Assembly: GCA_003254905.1 (NCBI GenBank)
Contig: QANU01013726.1
Location: forward strand, 177,422-241,421
Direction of reading: 5' to 3'
DNA length: 64,000 nucleotides
Source: Nissolia schottii
Lineage: Eukaryota; Streptophyta; Magnoliopsida; Fabales; Fabaceae
Position numbers and translations under genes: made by a program. Positions 38,636-49,676 of this stretch are shown here, one piece after another. Within the stretch, counting starts at the first letter, position 1; each line of letters begins with the position of its first letter. The notes under the pieces are model-generated. The model saw nothing but the letters and a program-made list of their open reading frames with translations, was not told where the DNA came from and did not search any database.

Positions 38636-39480
38636 TGTAACACCCTAGCTAGTTAGTCTACGCTTAAGTCGCAAACTTGCTTACTAAGTTGTTGTCCACT
38701 TTGGTTGAGATAATACTTAGTTATGTGTTTAAAAATAGAGTTACCCAAAATATGGACCAATTTAAACTTTTCTTGGTATGTATTTTAATGTAAATTATGA
38801 GCCGTGTCCACGTGATAATGCATGAAGCGAACGGTAATGTAAGATGATTAACTAATATTAGCGGGACATACTCAACATTCATAACACATATCAACAAGTG
38901 GTCCATGTCATACATACATCAACAGTTACACATATAGTACGGTAGTTGTCACGTATAAGTACATAAGAACATAGTACAAAAACATGTAGTCTATTTTCTA
39001 AAGTTAACATAACACCCCTAGTTTAATACTGGTTGTCCTGCTCCTCGTTCGCCTCTTCCCGATACTGCTCTGCTGGGGTTCCCGTTCCTGGTTCAAGGTC
39101 CGATCTTGAAGTCATAAATGAGAGCTGTGAGAACATTGCGTTTTCAATGGGAAACCTCGGGGTTTGGAGAATCTTTGACTTTCATTTATGATCTAGGTCG
39201 CTCAAGGGTTTCTAGGTGTCACCGTTAGCTTTATCTAGTTTACTATGTGATTGGGGAACTATTCTTCATTATCTATGTCATATGTTCTCTATCCCAACTC
39301 TGAGGTCACATCTACTCACATAATTCATAAAATAAGCTTCAGCTTGCGTCCACTTATAACTGTGCCCATTTTAATTATAAGCTTATGCGCACATCCACTT
39401 ATGTACAGTTGTATATCACATAAATCACATAGCTTCACATACTCAAGCTCAAGACCACGTGAGGATTAGCAAGGTGTCAA
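38636..39480 (+). mobile_element. Truncated LTR-like repeat (same family as 57487-60595)
   Basis: It starts TGTAACACCCTAGCTAG and is collinear with the first part of the element at 57487: shared blocks include GCTTAAGTCG, the ATGGACCAA region, GAGAACA-TGCGTT and TCTAGGTGTCAC. The terminal TGTTACA seen in the other copy was not found, so this copy is truncated on its right side, next to the large MULE. Collinearity was judged by eye. Confidence 0.6.
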
Positions 39481-39680
39481 GGTAAAGACATGGCTCTTCC
39501 TAGTTACTAGTGAGTAGTTTCTATTCTTTGGTCGCCACTTACTTGAGTAATGTAGACAAATAATTATTTGGGACTTGGGAGCAATGGAATCTATTAGTTG
39601 CAATTCTCGTCAATTTTTTATACGCTACAAATATATCAGAGTGTCCAATTTATTCGCCTACATATGTAGGAACTATTAAA

Positions 39681-40000
39681 GTGAGACCTTTTAATTTGCT
39701 GTTTTACAAAGTGACCTTTATTGAAAAGTTTTTTTTTACTAAAATACCCTTCTTACTCAAACAAATTATCCAAATGTCCATGTTTCCAAACATTTTATAG
39801 GAATGCTCTTGTTTTGGCTAACGTGACATTCGCAGTAGCGTGACGAGCCACGTCAGATTTGCCAACTTGCCTGGCGATTTCCTCTCAATTTCGCCAACTC
39901 TCCTGGTGAATCCTTCATCGCTTCGCCAACCCAAATGTCATACCTGTTAAGTATTCGCCAACCGGTTTGGCAAATTTGCCCCCGGTGTCTATAAACAAAC
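39681..40000. repeat. Left TIR of the MULE with TTCGCCAA motifs
   Basis: The outer half matches the right TIR. The inner half (about 39855-39985) contains several TTCGCCAA / TTGGCRAA words in both orientations, mirrored at 49335-49510. They look like clustered transposase-binding sites, which is inference. Confidence 0.65.
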
Positions 40001-40447
40001 CCTACCACCATTCTCATTTTCTGAAAATCCACTATCTCTATAAAAACTTTATTTCTCTAAAATTCCTAATTCTTTGTCTAGTTCTTGAATTGTTGAAAGC
40101 TAGCTGTCCAACTCTTGAATTCAATTTGTGCGATAAACTTGTAAGTTTTAATGTATTAAAATTTATAGTTTAATTAGTATGTGTTAATTAATTTCTTTAA
40201 ATTGATTATATAAATGTTGGCTATATTAGTTTGCTAAGCAATTTATGATAGATTGATGTCTAGAGTAATATAGTATTATATGTTGTCTTTATTAGTAGCA
40301 ATTTATGATAGATTGATGCATAGTATAGTATAGTATAAATGTTGTCTATATTAGTTTGTTAAGAAATGTATGTTTGACATAGAATGTGTTTTATACAAAA
40401 TTAGAAAATGAGGAAATATCTTTTTATGCTCATGTATTCCAATAGGA

Positions 40448-43142
40448 GAATGTATGAAGGTGAACATGAGTTTATGTATGATGGTTCTAACCCGACATCT
40501 ATAATGATTAATGGAGGTATGTGTCTAGAAGATTAGAAGAAAAAAATTTGTTTGAAATTAAGGTTGCAAGAGAATCAATTCGTATCAAGAATTCTTTTTC
40601 GACTATTACAAGGGTCAAGTGAGGGGTTGAAATCTATTGGTGTTGATATGCTTGATGATGAAGATGTGACATGCATGATAGATGCGTTTGAGCAAAATCT
40701 AGATTTAGCTTCAATGGAGGTGTTTGTTGAGGTAGAGACAAGAGAGGGAGAGAGTCATGTGAATATTGAGAGTGATCCTTTAAACCCTATCAACACTCAA
40801 TCGTCAATGATACATTTTGATAATGTATTTCAAGAATATGTGACCCTATCTCAAAATCCTCAAACTTTTCATTCTCCATTTACAACTTCAGCCACTATGA
40901 CTCAACCTTCTGTTCCTCAATGTGAAAATACACTAATGAGATAAGTGTTATCTGACACAAGTGATGACGAAGAGTATTTACCTGCTGCTGCTGATGATGA
41001 TGATTTAAGTATGGATTCAGAAGATGAGGTTGATGCATTTGTTAATGTTCATCAAGTTTCTCCAATTCGCTTTGTTCATAACCCTGACCTTCTAATTGGT
41101 GTTTTCGCTAACAATGTTCGCCCAGCTAGTATTATTCTTGAAAATGCATTTAGGCCTCCTTGCCCTCAATTTTTCAGAAATTAATTAGGATGTATTTGCT
41201 AATGGTGAGACCACTGGATTTGTTGAGTGTGAAACATGGAGTTCACAAGAAGAATTGTTTGTTGGATTGTAATTTCTAACAAAAGATGTGGCGAAATCAA
41301 CTTTAGATCATTATTCAATCAGAAGACATTGAGATTATAAGGTTGATCAGTCTGATGCACAAAGGTTAACTGCTAAGTGTTCTCAATTTGGGACTTCTTG
41401 CAATTGGAGAATTAGGACTATTAATAGTAAGAGATGTAATAAATGGAAAATCTCTCAATACAATGGACCACGCACTTGTGTAAACATCTCTATGACACAA
41501 GATCATAAGAAGTTGTGATCTGTTTTGGTCCAAAGGTATATACAGGGCATGGTTAGAATAAGACATGATGTTGAGTTATGCTTGATACTTGAGAGGATTA
41601 AAAATATGTTTGGTTATAATTTGTCCTATCGGAAAGCTTGGTTGGCGAAATAAAGAGCATGCATTGAGATTTTTGGTGATTGGGAGGAATCTTATGAGAG
41701 GTTGTCTAGATGGTTAGAGGCCATGAAACATTTTATGACAGACACTGTGGTCTTGTTAGAAACTGATGACTATGTAGTGCATAATCGAGTTGATTCCTCA
41801 AAACAAATGTTTGTTCGCTTGTTTTGGACTTTCAAACCATGTGTGCTTGGATTTCGATTTTGCAAGCCATTTATTCAGATTAATGGGACTCATTTATATG
41901 GGAAATATGAACAAAAATTGTTGATTGCAACTACACAAGATGGAAACCGAAGACCACTAACTCTTGCATTTGTTATTGTTGACGATGAAACAAAGGAGGC
42001 TTGGATTTGGTTTTTATCTTGCATTCGTGAACATGTCACACAAGAACAAGGAATGTGCTTGATGCCTAATCGACATTAGAGTATCATAGCATCAGTGGAT
42101 AATGTTAACCTTAGATGGCAACCACCTCATGCGTATCATGTGTATTGTCTACGTCATATTGCTAGTAATTTTAATATCAGGTTTTACAATGTGTTGTTGA
42201 AGAAATCTTTGAAGTGCATAGGTAATAAATTTGTTTTCTTTCATTGAAAGTATCCATAATTGTGCGATCTAGTTAGATAATAATCGTGGTAATGATTTTG
42301 TAGGACGTGAACCTTGTCAACCAAAATTTGATGAGAAGTTGGATAAATTCACTGAAACAGAAGAAATATCCAGTTAGATTAAAGGAATTCCTAAAGAAAA
42401 GTTGAGTTTAGCATATGATGATGGTGGTCGAAGATTTGACCACATGACAACCAGCCTGTCAGAGTTCATAAATAGAGTTTTAAAAGGGGCCAAACGTCTA
42501 CCAATAATTGCACTAGTTCAGATGACTTATTTCAAATTGGTAGAATACTTTGTGAAGAGAAAAGTCAATGCCAAAAAGAAGCTTTATGTGGATAATCAAC
42601 AATATACTGATGCATTCTATAAATATTGGTTGCCAAACATTGAAAAGGCAAGCTCCCACCATGCAACCTTATTTGATAGGAGGAAAACTAAATTTCTTGT
42701 TGAAGAGGCATTCAACCCTCAAATAGAAGAAATTGGTAAAAAATTTACTTTAAGCCATCAAGAAGGTTGATGTGACTGTGGGATGTTTCAAGCATTTAAC
42801 TTTCCTTGCTCTCATGCATTGGCAGCATGTTCTTCCAAGGTGATTGACCCTTATCAATATGTGCGTAATGTGTATTAAAATGAAAGTGTTTATCGAGCTT
42901 ATGAGGCTCCATGGGAGCCTATTAAGGATGAACCATAATGGCTACCAGCTCCTGATTTTGACATTAGTGCTTGACCCTAGATCGCGCAGAGATAAGGGAC
43001 AGCCTAAGTCAAGCAAAATTAGAAATGGGATGGATTGGGTTGAGAAAGGCCCGATGCAACACTGCTCACAGTGCAGATAAACTGGCCACAATAGTCATCG
43101 TTGGAAAGTTGTAGTGAATGATGGTGGCGGACCATCAAGTTA
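40448..43142 (+). pseudogene. MULE transposase pseudogene
   Basis: Reading + frames in order, one finds an acidic N-terminal region (40552-41184, one in-frame stop at 40942-40944) and a Cys-rich DNA-binding module (SQFGTSCNWRIR, then KWKISQYNGPRTC, about 41376-41480). The transposase core follows (about 41700-42220; FCKPFIQINGTHLYGKYEQK and LLIATTQDG with the catalytic-type D/N-G-T motif), then a GT-AG intron at 42222-42303. A C-terminal region holds a SWIM zinc finger (CDCGMFQAFNFPCSHALAACS-like, about 42773-42835) and a zinc knuckle (CSQCR...TGHNSHRWK, about 43063-43115). Together they make a MuDR-family MULE transposase. Many in-frame stops and frameshifts make it inactive; several stops are where Gln or Trp is expected, as after C-to-T or G-to-A change. 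Confidence 0.85.
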
Positions 43143-43402
43143 AACTAGTTTGACATTATTTATTGTTATGGTTGAACATTTATTAGAGGACATGTATTTG
43201 TGTTTATGTATGATTTGTTTGTATGTTGCTATTGTTATGGGTGAGGACCTTTTAATTTGTTTGTGTGTTGCTATTGTTTGAGGACCTGTTAATGTGTTTG
43301 TCTTATCTTGAACACATTTGATGTATTATTTTGCTTAGTTTTGTTTTTTTATTATGTTAGTGATCAACACACAATTTTTTAATATCTATTACAACGTATA
43401 AA

Positions 43403-44760
43403 ATGACTCAGCATGTAAACCCTGGTCCAAAGGACACTTCTGTTCTAGAGTTACAAAAATGTCATGTGTCACAGCATAGTTGGAATGAGGCTCGTGATAG
43501 GATATTACGTGTTAGGCATGTACACACTGCAAAACACTTAAAAAAACAAAGACCCTCTAGATTGTATCATTCCTAACTTAGAGGAGGCGGGTTTTATAAG
43601 GGTTGTTCATATGCGATATTGCTCTGTTGATCACCATTTTCTCCAGTATTATTGTCATTTCTTCGATAACTTGAAGAAAAATGAGGTAATTATATAAATA
43701 TTTGTATTTTTATTATTCCATTTTTGATTATAATGTTGTTACTAACTTTGTTCACTTTTTCTTAGATTGTATGACAGCCATATACTACAGAAATTTTGAC
43801 AGAACGTCCCGACTTTTGCATGGCAGGGGAAGACATTAAGCGAGCAGTGGTCCCTCTGATATGCTTTTTCATCGTTGAGTGGCACCAACCTGACTAATTT
43901 ATGCGTTAGTTTGGTATGGATCATCCTATACCAACGAGGCCACATCAACCGAATCATCTACATAACATCACCCTGGTCGGAAAGACTGACCAATATTGGC
44001 CATATGTGCATAGGCAATATATTGCCTACTGGATGATCGTCGAGTGCGAATTGTTAGTCAGCGACCATTGCATGTGCCTCTTACTGCACGTTCACAATAC
44101 ATGCAATGGTATAAAAAAATAACTCGACGTTGGATTGGTCGCACTTCAGCGTAAAAGATTTATTTTGTATTATTGATGATAATTATTTGTATTTCAACTT
44201 GTTAGGCTGATATTACGGAGCAACTTCACAATGTGTCTGTTAATCCTCAATCTGCATTTAACATGGACAAGTTTCGAACACTAATTGGGGCTATCCTATC
44301 TGCATTACAGGAGCATGATCGGATTTCAAGGGAACAACTTCAGTTAGCTCATTCTTCTATGACTAACATTCTACCGCCCACTGATGACGATAACAAGGGT
44401 GATAGGAGGACACGTCGTAGAAGAAGAACTAGATTAACAAATGGACGAAGACGAGTTCGTGATGCTGAAGCATCTGAGTCTTCAAGCCACCAAAGTACTT
44501 TGCATGAGGCCACGACCACAGCTAATGTTAACGCTGCTAACCCACCATCTCACCCATCAGTTGCTCTATATCCTCCACCACCAAATTACCCTTAGCCTTA
44601 CCCATCACCACCACCACCACTACCACATTCTTACCCATCACCATTGTATCTTTACCTGCCCCCATATACTTATCTATCACAGGCTGACACGTCAGCTGAT
44701 CCTTATCCTAGATCGTCTGATCCTCATCGTAGATTGCCATGCTCTGATACTCAGCATTAG
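43403..44760 (+). pseudogene. Plant mobile domain (PMD, aminotransferase-like) pseudogene inside the MULE
   Basis: Fragments in successive frames match the plant mobile domain found in MAIN/MAIL proteins and in transposons. The start is HVNPGPKDTSVLELQKCHVS (from about 43415); later come a block with WHQPD (about 43880), FGMDHPIPTRP (about 43912) and a YIAYW segment (about 44020). GT-AG introns fit at about 43686-43765 and 44150-44205. The tail (44233-44757) is basic, then Pro/Tyr/His-rich. Several stops and frame changes break it. PMD genes are known passengers of MULEs; whether this one was part of the element's own equipment or a captured host gene cannot be told from here. Confidence 0.7.
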
Positions 44761-45116
44761 TGGCTTTGTTAGGTTTAATTTAGGGTTTTCGTAGGCTTTG
44801 TATTTTAACTTATGTAACGTACTTTTAAGTTATGTATTTTATTATATGCAATTTTATGTAAATGTGAAAATTTTATTATATAAGAATTTATTATCATAAT
44901 CAAGATTATAGGTGACAAAAGATTACCATTTTTGCTCTTGGTGCCATTAAATTGATTTTGTTCTTTGGCAATGGAAAATTATATGGGAGTGCACTATGAT
45001 GAATTGTGCAGTTCTTTCCATTTTTGAACAATGATAGGCAAGACAAATACGTGAAAAACAAAACTAGCTACCCACAAAAACTCAAGGTTTACGCGTAAGA
45101 TAAAAATAGTGATCCC
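44761..45116. other. MULE internal non-coding sequence
   Basis: No coding signal was recognised between the PMD pseudogene and the telomere-like repeats. Confidence 0.5.
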
Positions 45117-45444
45117 AAGCCAAAATTCATATAAGATTAGAGCAACAAACAAGCCAAAATATGGTTAGTGTTTGCATTTTTTAGGGTTTAAGGTTAGCAT
45201 TAGGGTTAGGTTAGTATTATGGTTTGATTATTTGTTAGGTGCCAAAAGTACGCGATTTCAACTATTGAAAAGGCACCTGTCTGCTTAAGTTTAATGAATT
45301 ATCTGATTAAAATTCCCCACTTTTGTAGGAGTTATAAAATGTTCTAGAGATGGATGCAAGATAAAAGATCAAAGAGAAATCCCACAGAGAAAGGAAACAA
45401 AGAGCAAAGGGGACCAAAGAAGCAGAAAAGCAAAGGCAGATGCG

Positions 45445-45740
45445 CCACCGCTCAGCGGTGACAACAAGCCGCTCAGAGGCTAGCACGAAGGAACCGCTCA
45501 GCGGATGGGATCTAACTGCTCAGCGTACCTTGCTTCAAGGTGAAGAAACTTAGCCGCGAAGGTAGCTCTGCAGCCGCACCTGCAGCCGCAATGCCACCCT
45601 GCTCTGACACCGCTCAGCGCACCGCACGCCGCTCAGCGGCTCTGACAGATAATGTCAGAGCAGAGCCACCATTCAGAGGAAACGTGGCGGTGAAGAAAAC
45701 TCAAACCGCTGAGCGGTGCACTCAGACCGCTCAGCGGTGA
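45445..45740 (+). repeat. CCGCTCAGCGG palindrome cluster in LTR U3
   Basis: About nine copies of GCTCAGCG or its inverse GCTGAGCGG lie just upstream of the LTR's TATA box. Such palindromes could be enhancer elements or recombination products of a microrepeat. Confidence 0.75.
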
Positions 45741-45747
45741 CCCTCAA

Positions 45748-45775
45748 ACTCGGCCTATAAATAGAGGCCGAGGCT
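45748..45775 (+). promoter_or_regulatory. TATA box of the solo LTR
   Basis: CCTATAAATAGAGGCCGAGG is a strong plant TATA context. Transcription would start about 30 bases downstream and run out into the telomere-like repeats. Confidence 0.6.
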
Positions 45776-48293
45776 CACACAATCAAGGCATCATTTACCT
45801 TTCAGAATTCTCCTTTCTCTCATTTCATTTCAATTTCAAATCCTAAGTTAGTTTAGCAACAAAGAGGAGGCTAGTGAAGGAGCCGGGAGAATCAAGGAAG
45901 CACGGCGGACGTCGTCATGATAGCGTGAGAACGTGTCATGGTAAGCGTCCATCACCTTGCCTCCGAGATACTCTTGTAAGATGGATTTGTAATCCTCTTG
46001 TTGTTGGGATTTTGATGATTGTTATAGACTGATTGTATCCATGTACTTTTACATTAATGAATCTATCATTTTCTATGATTTGCATGAATCGATTTTACTC
46101 TTAATGCTTGTTTTAGCTTAGCTACCTAAAGCATGATTTCAAACTGTTTGGTTGCGCGTGAGAACGGCATCATAAGTTGGAACTAAATCAATTCATCTAA
46201 TAAACCTAATTGCTAGAGATAGAGTTAGGGATATTAGTCGCTTTTAACATCTAAAATAATGCTGGTGTACTTTGTTAAGTTTGTGTGCGAGAGTGACAGC
46301 ATAACAAGGGAAACCTGTGATCTTTTCATGCGCGAGAGCGATGAACAAGTTAAGAACTGATGGCGAGGAATCAACGAAATGATAATTCTGATGTTTAAGT
46401 TATGAATGCATGAAATTATAATAGGATTCAAAACCCAACAAGCTTCCTGATCTGTCTCTACTTTGTTGCCTATTTATCTTTCTGTTATTTATTTATTTAT
46501 CTAAATATCAAATCACCAATCCTTCACTTCATTGTTTAATTAACAAACTCAAGAACGGTATTTTTGCAACTCTCTGTGGATACGATCATACCCGACTGTA
46601 CTGCAATTGGATTCCTTGTGAATCTGAAAGCTGTAAAGAGGGATGTATTATTTTGAACGACGAGAGAAAAAATGCTTTCAACATTATTTAGGGTAGGGTT
46701 AGTGTTAGGGTTTATATTATGGTTAGGGTTAAGGTTTGATTATTAGGGTTATGATTATTAAGGTTAGGGTTTTGGTTTGATTATTAAGGATAGGGTTTTG
46801 ATTATTATGGTTAGGGTTAGGGTTTATAGTTTTAGTGCTTAGGGTTAGGTTTAGGTTTAGTGTAAGGGTTAGGGTTTTAAAGATTAGGGTTATTGTTTGC
46901 TTTAGGGGTTAGGGTTAGGGTTTGTGGTTATGGTCTTGGTTTGATTATTAGGGCTAAGGTTTTGACTATTAAGGTTAGGGTTAGGGTTAGGGTTTGTAGT
47001 TTTTAGTGTATATGTTTAGTGTTAGGGTTAAGGGTTTAAAGATTAGGGGCATGGTTTGTTTTTTAAAGTTTAGGGTTATAGTTAGGGTTTATGATTATGG
47101 TTTTGGTTTAATTATTAGTATTACAATTGTGACTAGGGTTATGGGTAGGGTTAGGTTTATAGGGTTAAGCCAATATTCATATAAGATTAGAGCAACAAAC
47201 AAGCCAAAATAGAGTTAGTGTTTGTATTTTTTAGGGTTTAGAATTAGGGTTAAGGTTAGGTTAGAGTTATGGTTTGATTATTAGGATTAGGGTTAATGTT
47301 AAGGTTTAGATTATGGTTAAGCTTAGGGTTTGATTATTATGGTATGGTTAGGGTTAGGGTTAGGATTACTAGGGTTAGGATTTTGGTTATTAGGGTTAGG
47401 GTTTGTAGTTTTTAGTGCTTAGGGTTAGGTGTAGGGTTTTAAAGATTAAGGTTATGGTTTTTTAGGGTTTAGGGTTAGGGCTTGATTAGGGTTTATGGTT
47501 ATGGTTTTGGTTTGATTATTAGGGTTAGGGTTTAACTATCAAAGTTAGGGATAGGGATAGGGATAAGGATAGGTTTAGGTTTAGGTTTAGTGTTGGGTTA
47601 GGTTTATGTTTAGAGTTAGTGTTAGGGTTTTAAAGATTAGGGATATGGTTTATTTTTTAGAGTTTAGGGTTATAGTTATGGTTTATGGTTAGGGTTTTGG
47701 TTTAATTATTAGGATTATCGTTGTGGCTAGGTTTATGGGTAGAGTTAGGTTTATAGGGTTAGGGTTATTAATTTAGGTTAGGGAAAGCAAGCAAGGGTAT
47801 AAATGTAAAATTACACGGGGCAAACTTGTTGGTCTTGGTAACCAATACCCAAGAGGGGGGGTCAATTGGGTATTTTAGAAATTATTCCAATTTCAACAAA
47901 TATTGCAACATAAGCATGCTCAATTATGTTTGTAATAAAACAATAAGATCAAGAGAGCAACTTAATTATAAACAATTATCAATAGATGCAATTCTGAAAT
48001 GTGTAAGACAATAATATAAGTTTGCAATAAATAAAGGGATAGAGTTAGAGAGATTGTAAACAGTGATTTATCCTGGTTCGACCACCCTTGTGATTTACGT
48101 CCAGTCCCCAAGCGATTTGCTCAAGATTTCTCCACTATCATCAAGCTTCTAACTTAGGTGCTTGACAAACCTTTACATCCAAGAGCACTCCTCACACTTA
48201 GGATCCCCCACCTTTGTGTAGAAGCCTCAAGAACCAAACCTTAGGGATACCACACCCTAAGCAACTAGAGGGATACCTCACCCTCTTTTAAAA

Positions 48294-48742
48294 NNNNNNN
48301 NNNNNNNNNNNNNNNNNNNNNNNNNNNNNNNNNNNNNNNNNNNNNNNNNNNNNNNNNNNNNNNNNNNNNNNNNNNNNNNNNNNNNNNNNNNNNNNNNNNN
48401 NNNNNNNNNNNNNNNNNNNNNNNNNNNNNNNNNNNNNNNNNNNNNNNNNNNNNNNNNNNNNNNNNNNNNNNNNNNNNNNNNNNNNNNNNNNNNNNNNNNN
48501 NNNNNNNNNNNNNNNNNNNNNNNNNNNNNNNNNNNNNNNNNNNNNNNNNNNNNNNNNNNNNNNNNNNNNNNNNNNNNNNNNNNNNNNNNNNNNNNNNNNN
48601 NNNNNNNNNNNNNNNNNNNNNNNNNNNNNNNNNNNNNNNNNNNNNNNNNNNNNNNNNNNNNNNNNNNNNNNNNNNNNNNNNNNNNNNNNNNNNNNNNNNN
48701 NNNNNNNNNNNNNNNNNNNNNNNNNNNNNNNNNNNNNNNNNN
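48294..48742. other. Assembly gap (449 N)
   Basis: Unknown bases inside the LTR-like element. Apparent reading frames through it are artefacts. Confidence 0.99.
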
Positions 48743-49194
48743 TCTTGTTCTTGATGCCTTGGACTTTCCTATACACAAGATAATTCACTAGAAAGTATAG
48801 TTAGTCCAATGTGTTCCAATATCTTCATATGCATATATAGATTAATCAATGCATCATACATATACAATTAGACAAAGATCAAATTATATTAATCAAATAA
48901 TATTCTTTGCCTAGCATGCATGCATTGTAACACTATAGCACTTGATATTCATGCATATACACATATAGACACAAATATATCCAATAGTTAATCCATCAAG
49001 CACATATAGAGAGTTATTGGATATGTTCTCAAAAGGATGTTTCTCATATATCATTGTATGATGTGTAAGCTATATGATTACCATCAAGTTCAATCATACA
49101 ATATCAAATGTATTCTATTTAGCATATAACATCCTTTTGCATTCTAATTGTCATTATCTATTTGTTGTGTACTTTTTGTTATCATCAAGATATA

Positions 49195-49329
49195 GAACAA
49201 CTAGGGAAACCTAGTTCTACAAATATAAGCATATACAATGAGCATAGACAATTAGAGCAAATTGTATTTGTCATCATCAAAACATATTGTATCAAATAAT
49301 TGGAACAACTAGGGAAACCTAGTTCCACA
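49195..49329. repeat. Duplicated GAACAACTAGGGAAACCTAG segment
   Basis: A 28-base phrase occurs at about 49197 and again at about 49303, each containing the palindrome CTAGGGAAACCTAG, at the 3' end of the LTR-like element. Confidence 0.7.
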
Positions 49330-49676
49330 AAACTCGCCAAACCAGTTGGCAAATTCGTATAGAATTCGCCAATCCGATTGGCGAATCTTTTGAAAATGTG
49401 GCGTCCAAGTTGACGAAATTCTATTGGATTCACTAGGAGAATTGGCGAATAAGGGCTTGATTCGCCATCCGTATTGGGAAAATTCTATTGGATTCGCTAC
49501 GCGTATTGGCGAATTTGACGTGGCCTCGCTACACGGCCGTGAGTGCTACGTCAGCCAAAACAGGAGTATTCCTAAATGTTTGGAAATATGGGCATTTTAG
49601 TAATTTGTTTGAGTAACATGGGCATTTTAGTAAAAAAACTCTTTATTCAGAGTTTAATTTCACTCAAAGGGACCAT
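49330..49676. repeat. Right TIR of the MULE
   Basis: The reverse complement matches the left TIR. The inner part has ATTCGCCAA...TTGGCGAAT palindromes at about 49365-49385, 49440-49465 and 49490-49515. Its innermost 20 bases lie on the far side of the LTR insertion (47805-47826). Confidence 0.75.

Larger units (their letters stand above)
45233..46683 (+). mobile_element. Solo LTR (Ty3/gypsy-like) with TTATT target duplication
   Basis: The element begins TGTTAGGTGCC and ends CTTTCAACA, with TTATT on both sides (45228-45232 and 46684-46688). Joining the flanks restores the telomere-like word TTTGATTATT-TAGGG. There is no internal coding region, so this is a solo LTR left by recombination. The U3 part carries many copies of the palindromic word CCGCTCAGCGG and variants (about 45445-45740), then a TATA box CCTATAAATAGAGG (about 45755). 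Superfamily assignment is from LTR size and style and is tentative. Confidence 0.8.
45117..47780. repeat. Degenerate telomere-like (TTAGGG/TTTAGGG) repeat block
   Basis: The block (interrupted by an LTR at 45233-46683) is built of imperfect TTAGGG, TTTAGGG and related words. Higher-order units of about 160-200 bp recur, each marked by an AAAGATTAGGG-like phrase (46877, 47038, 47443, 47633) and a GTTTGTAGTTTTTAGTG-like phrase. A 45-base segment beginning ATTCATATAAGATTAG occurs at 45125 and again at 47175; subtracting the inserted LTR and its 5-bp duplication gives a 594-bp spacing. It lies within the MULE, so it is not a chromosome end. Confidence 0.85.
47827..49329 (+). mobile_element. Solo LTR-like insertion with AAACT target duplication, splitting the MULE right TIR
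   Basis: The element starts TGTTGGTCTTGG and ends TAGTTCCACA, flanked by AAACT (47822-47826 and 49330-49334). The joined flanks match the inner part of the left MULE TIR read in reverse (ACACGGGGCAAA, then CGCCAAACC-GTTGGC), which proves the insertion point. The interior has the GGGGGGGTCAATTGGG and TACGTCCAGTCC phrases seen in many plant LTRs. An N run hides 449 positions, so an internal region cannot be fully excluded. Confidence 0.75.
39681..49676 (+). mobile_element. Large Mutator-like element (MULE) with long TIRs and nested insertions
   Basis: The left end (about 39681-40000) and reverse complement of the right end (about 49676-49330, continuing at 47826-47805 after an inserted LTR) are clearly related. 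Shared blocks include TTTTACTAAAAT, TTACTCAAACAAATTA, TTTCCAAACATTT, TGTTTTGGCT, CCACGTCA and GCCAA-CCGGTT-GGC. The long TIRs, the MULE transposase remnant, a SWIM finger and a plant mobile domain together identify a Mutator-like element. The present span is about 10 kb, including two LTR insertions (1451 and 1503 bp). The outermost bases and the usual 9-11 bp target duplication could not be fixed because the extreme ends have diverged. Confidence 0.8.

Noticed and set aside
46684..47780. A chromosome end (true telomere)
   Set aside because: The repeats are degenerate, internal to a TIR-bounded element and followed by a normal gene (ABCF1).
48278..48788. Minus-strand open frames of 166 codons
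   Set aside because: They run through the N gap.
49185..49433. 82-codon minus-strand frame with a repeated FVELGFPSCS peptide
   Set aside because: The peptide repeat is only the translation of the duplicated CTAGGGAAACCTAG DNA segment at the LTR end.
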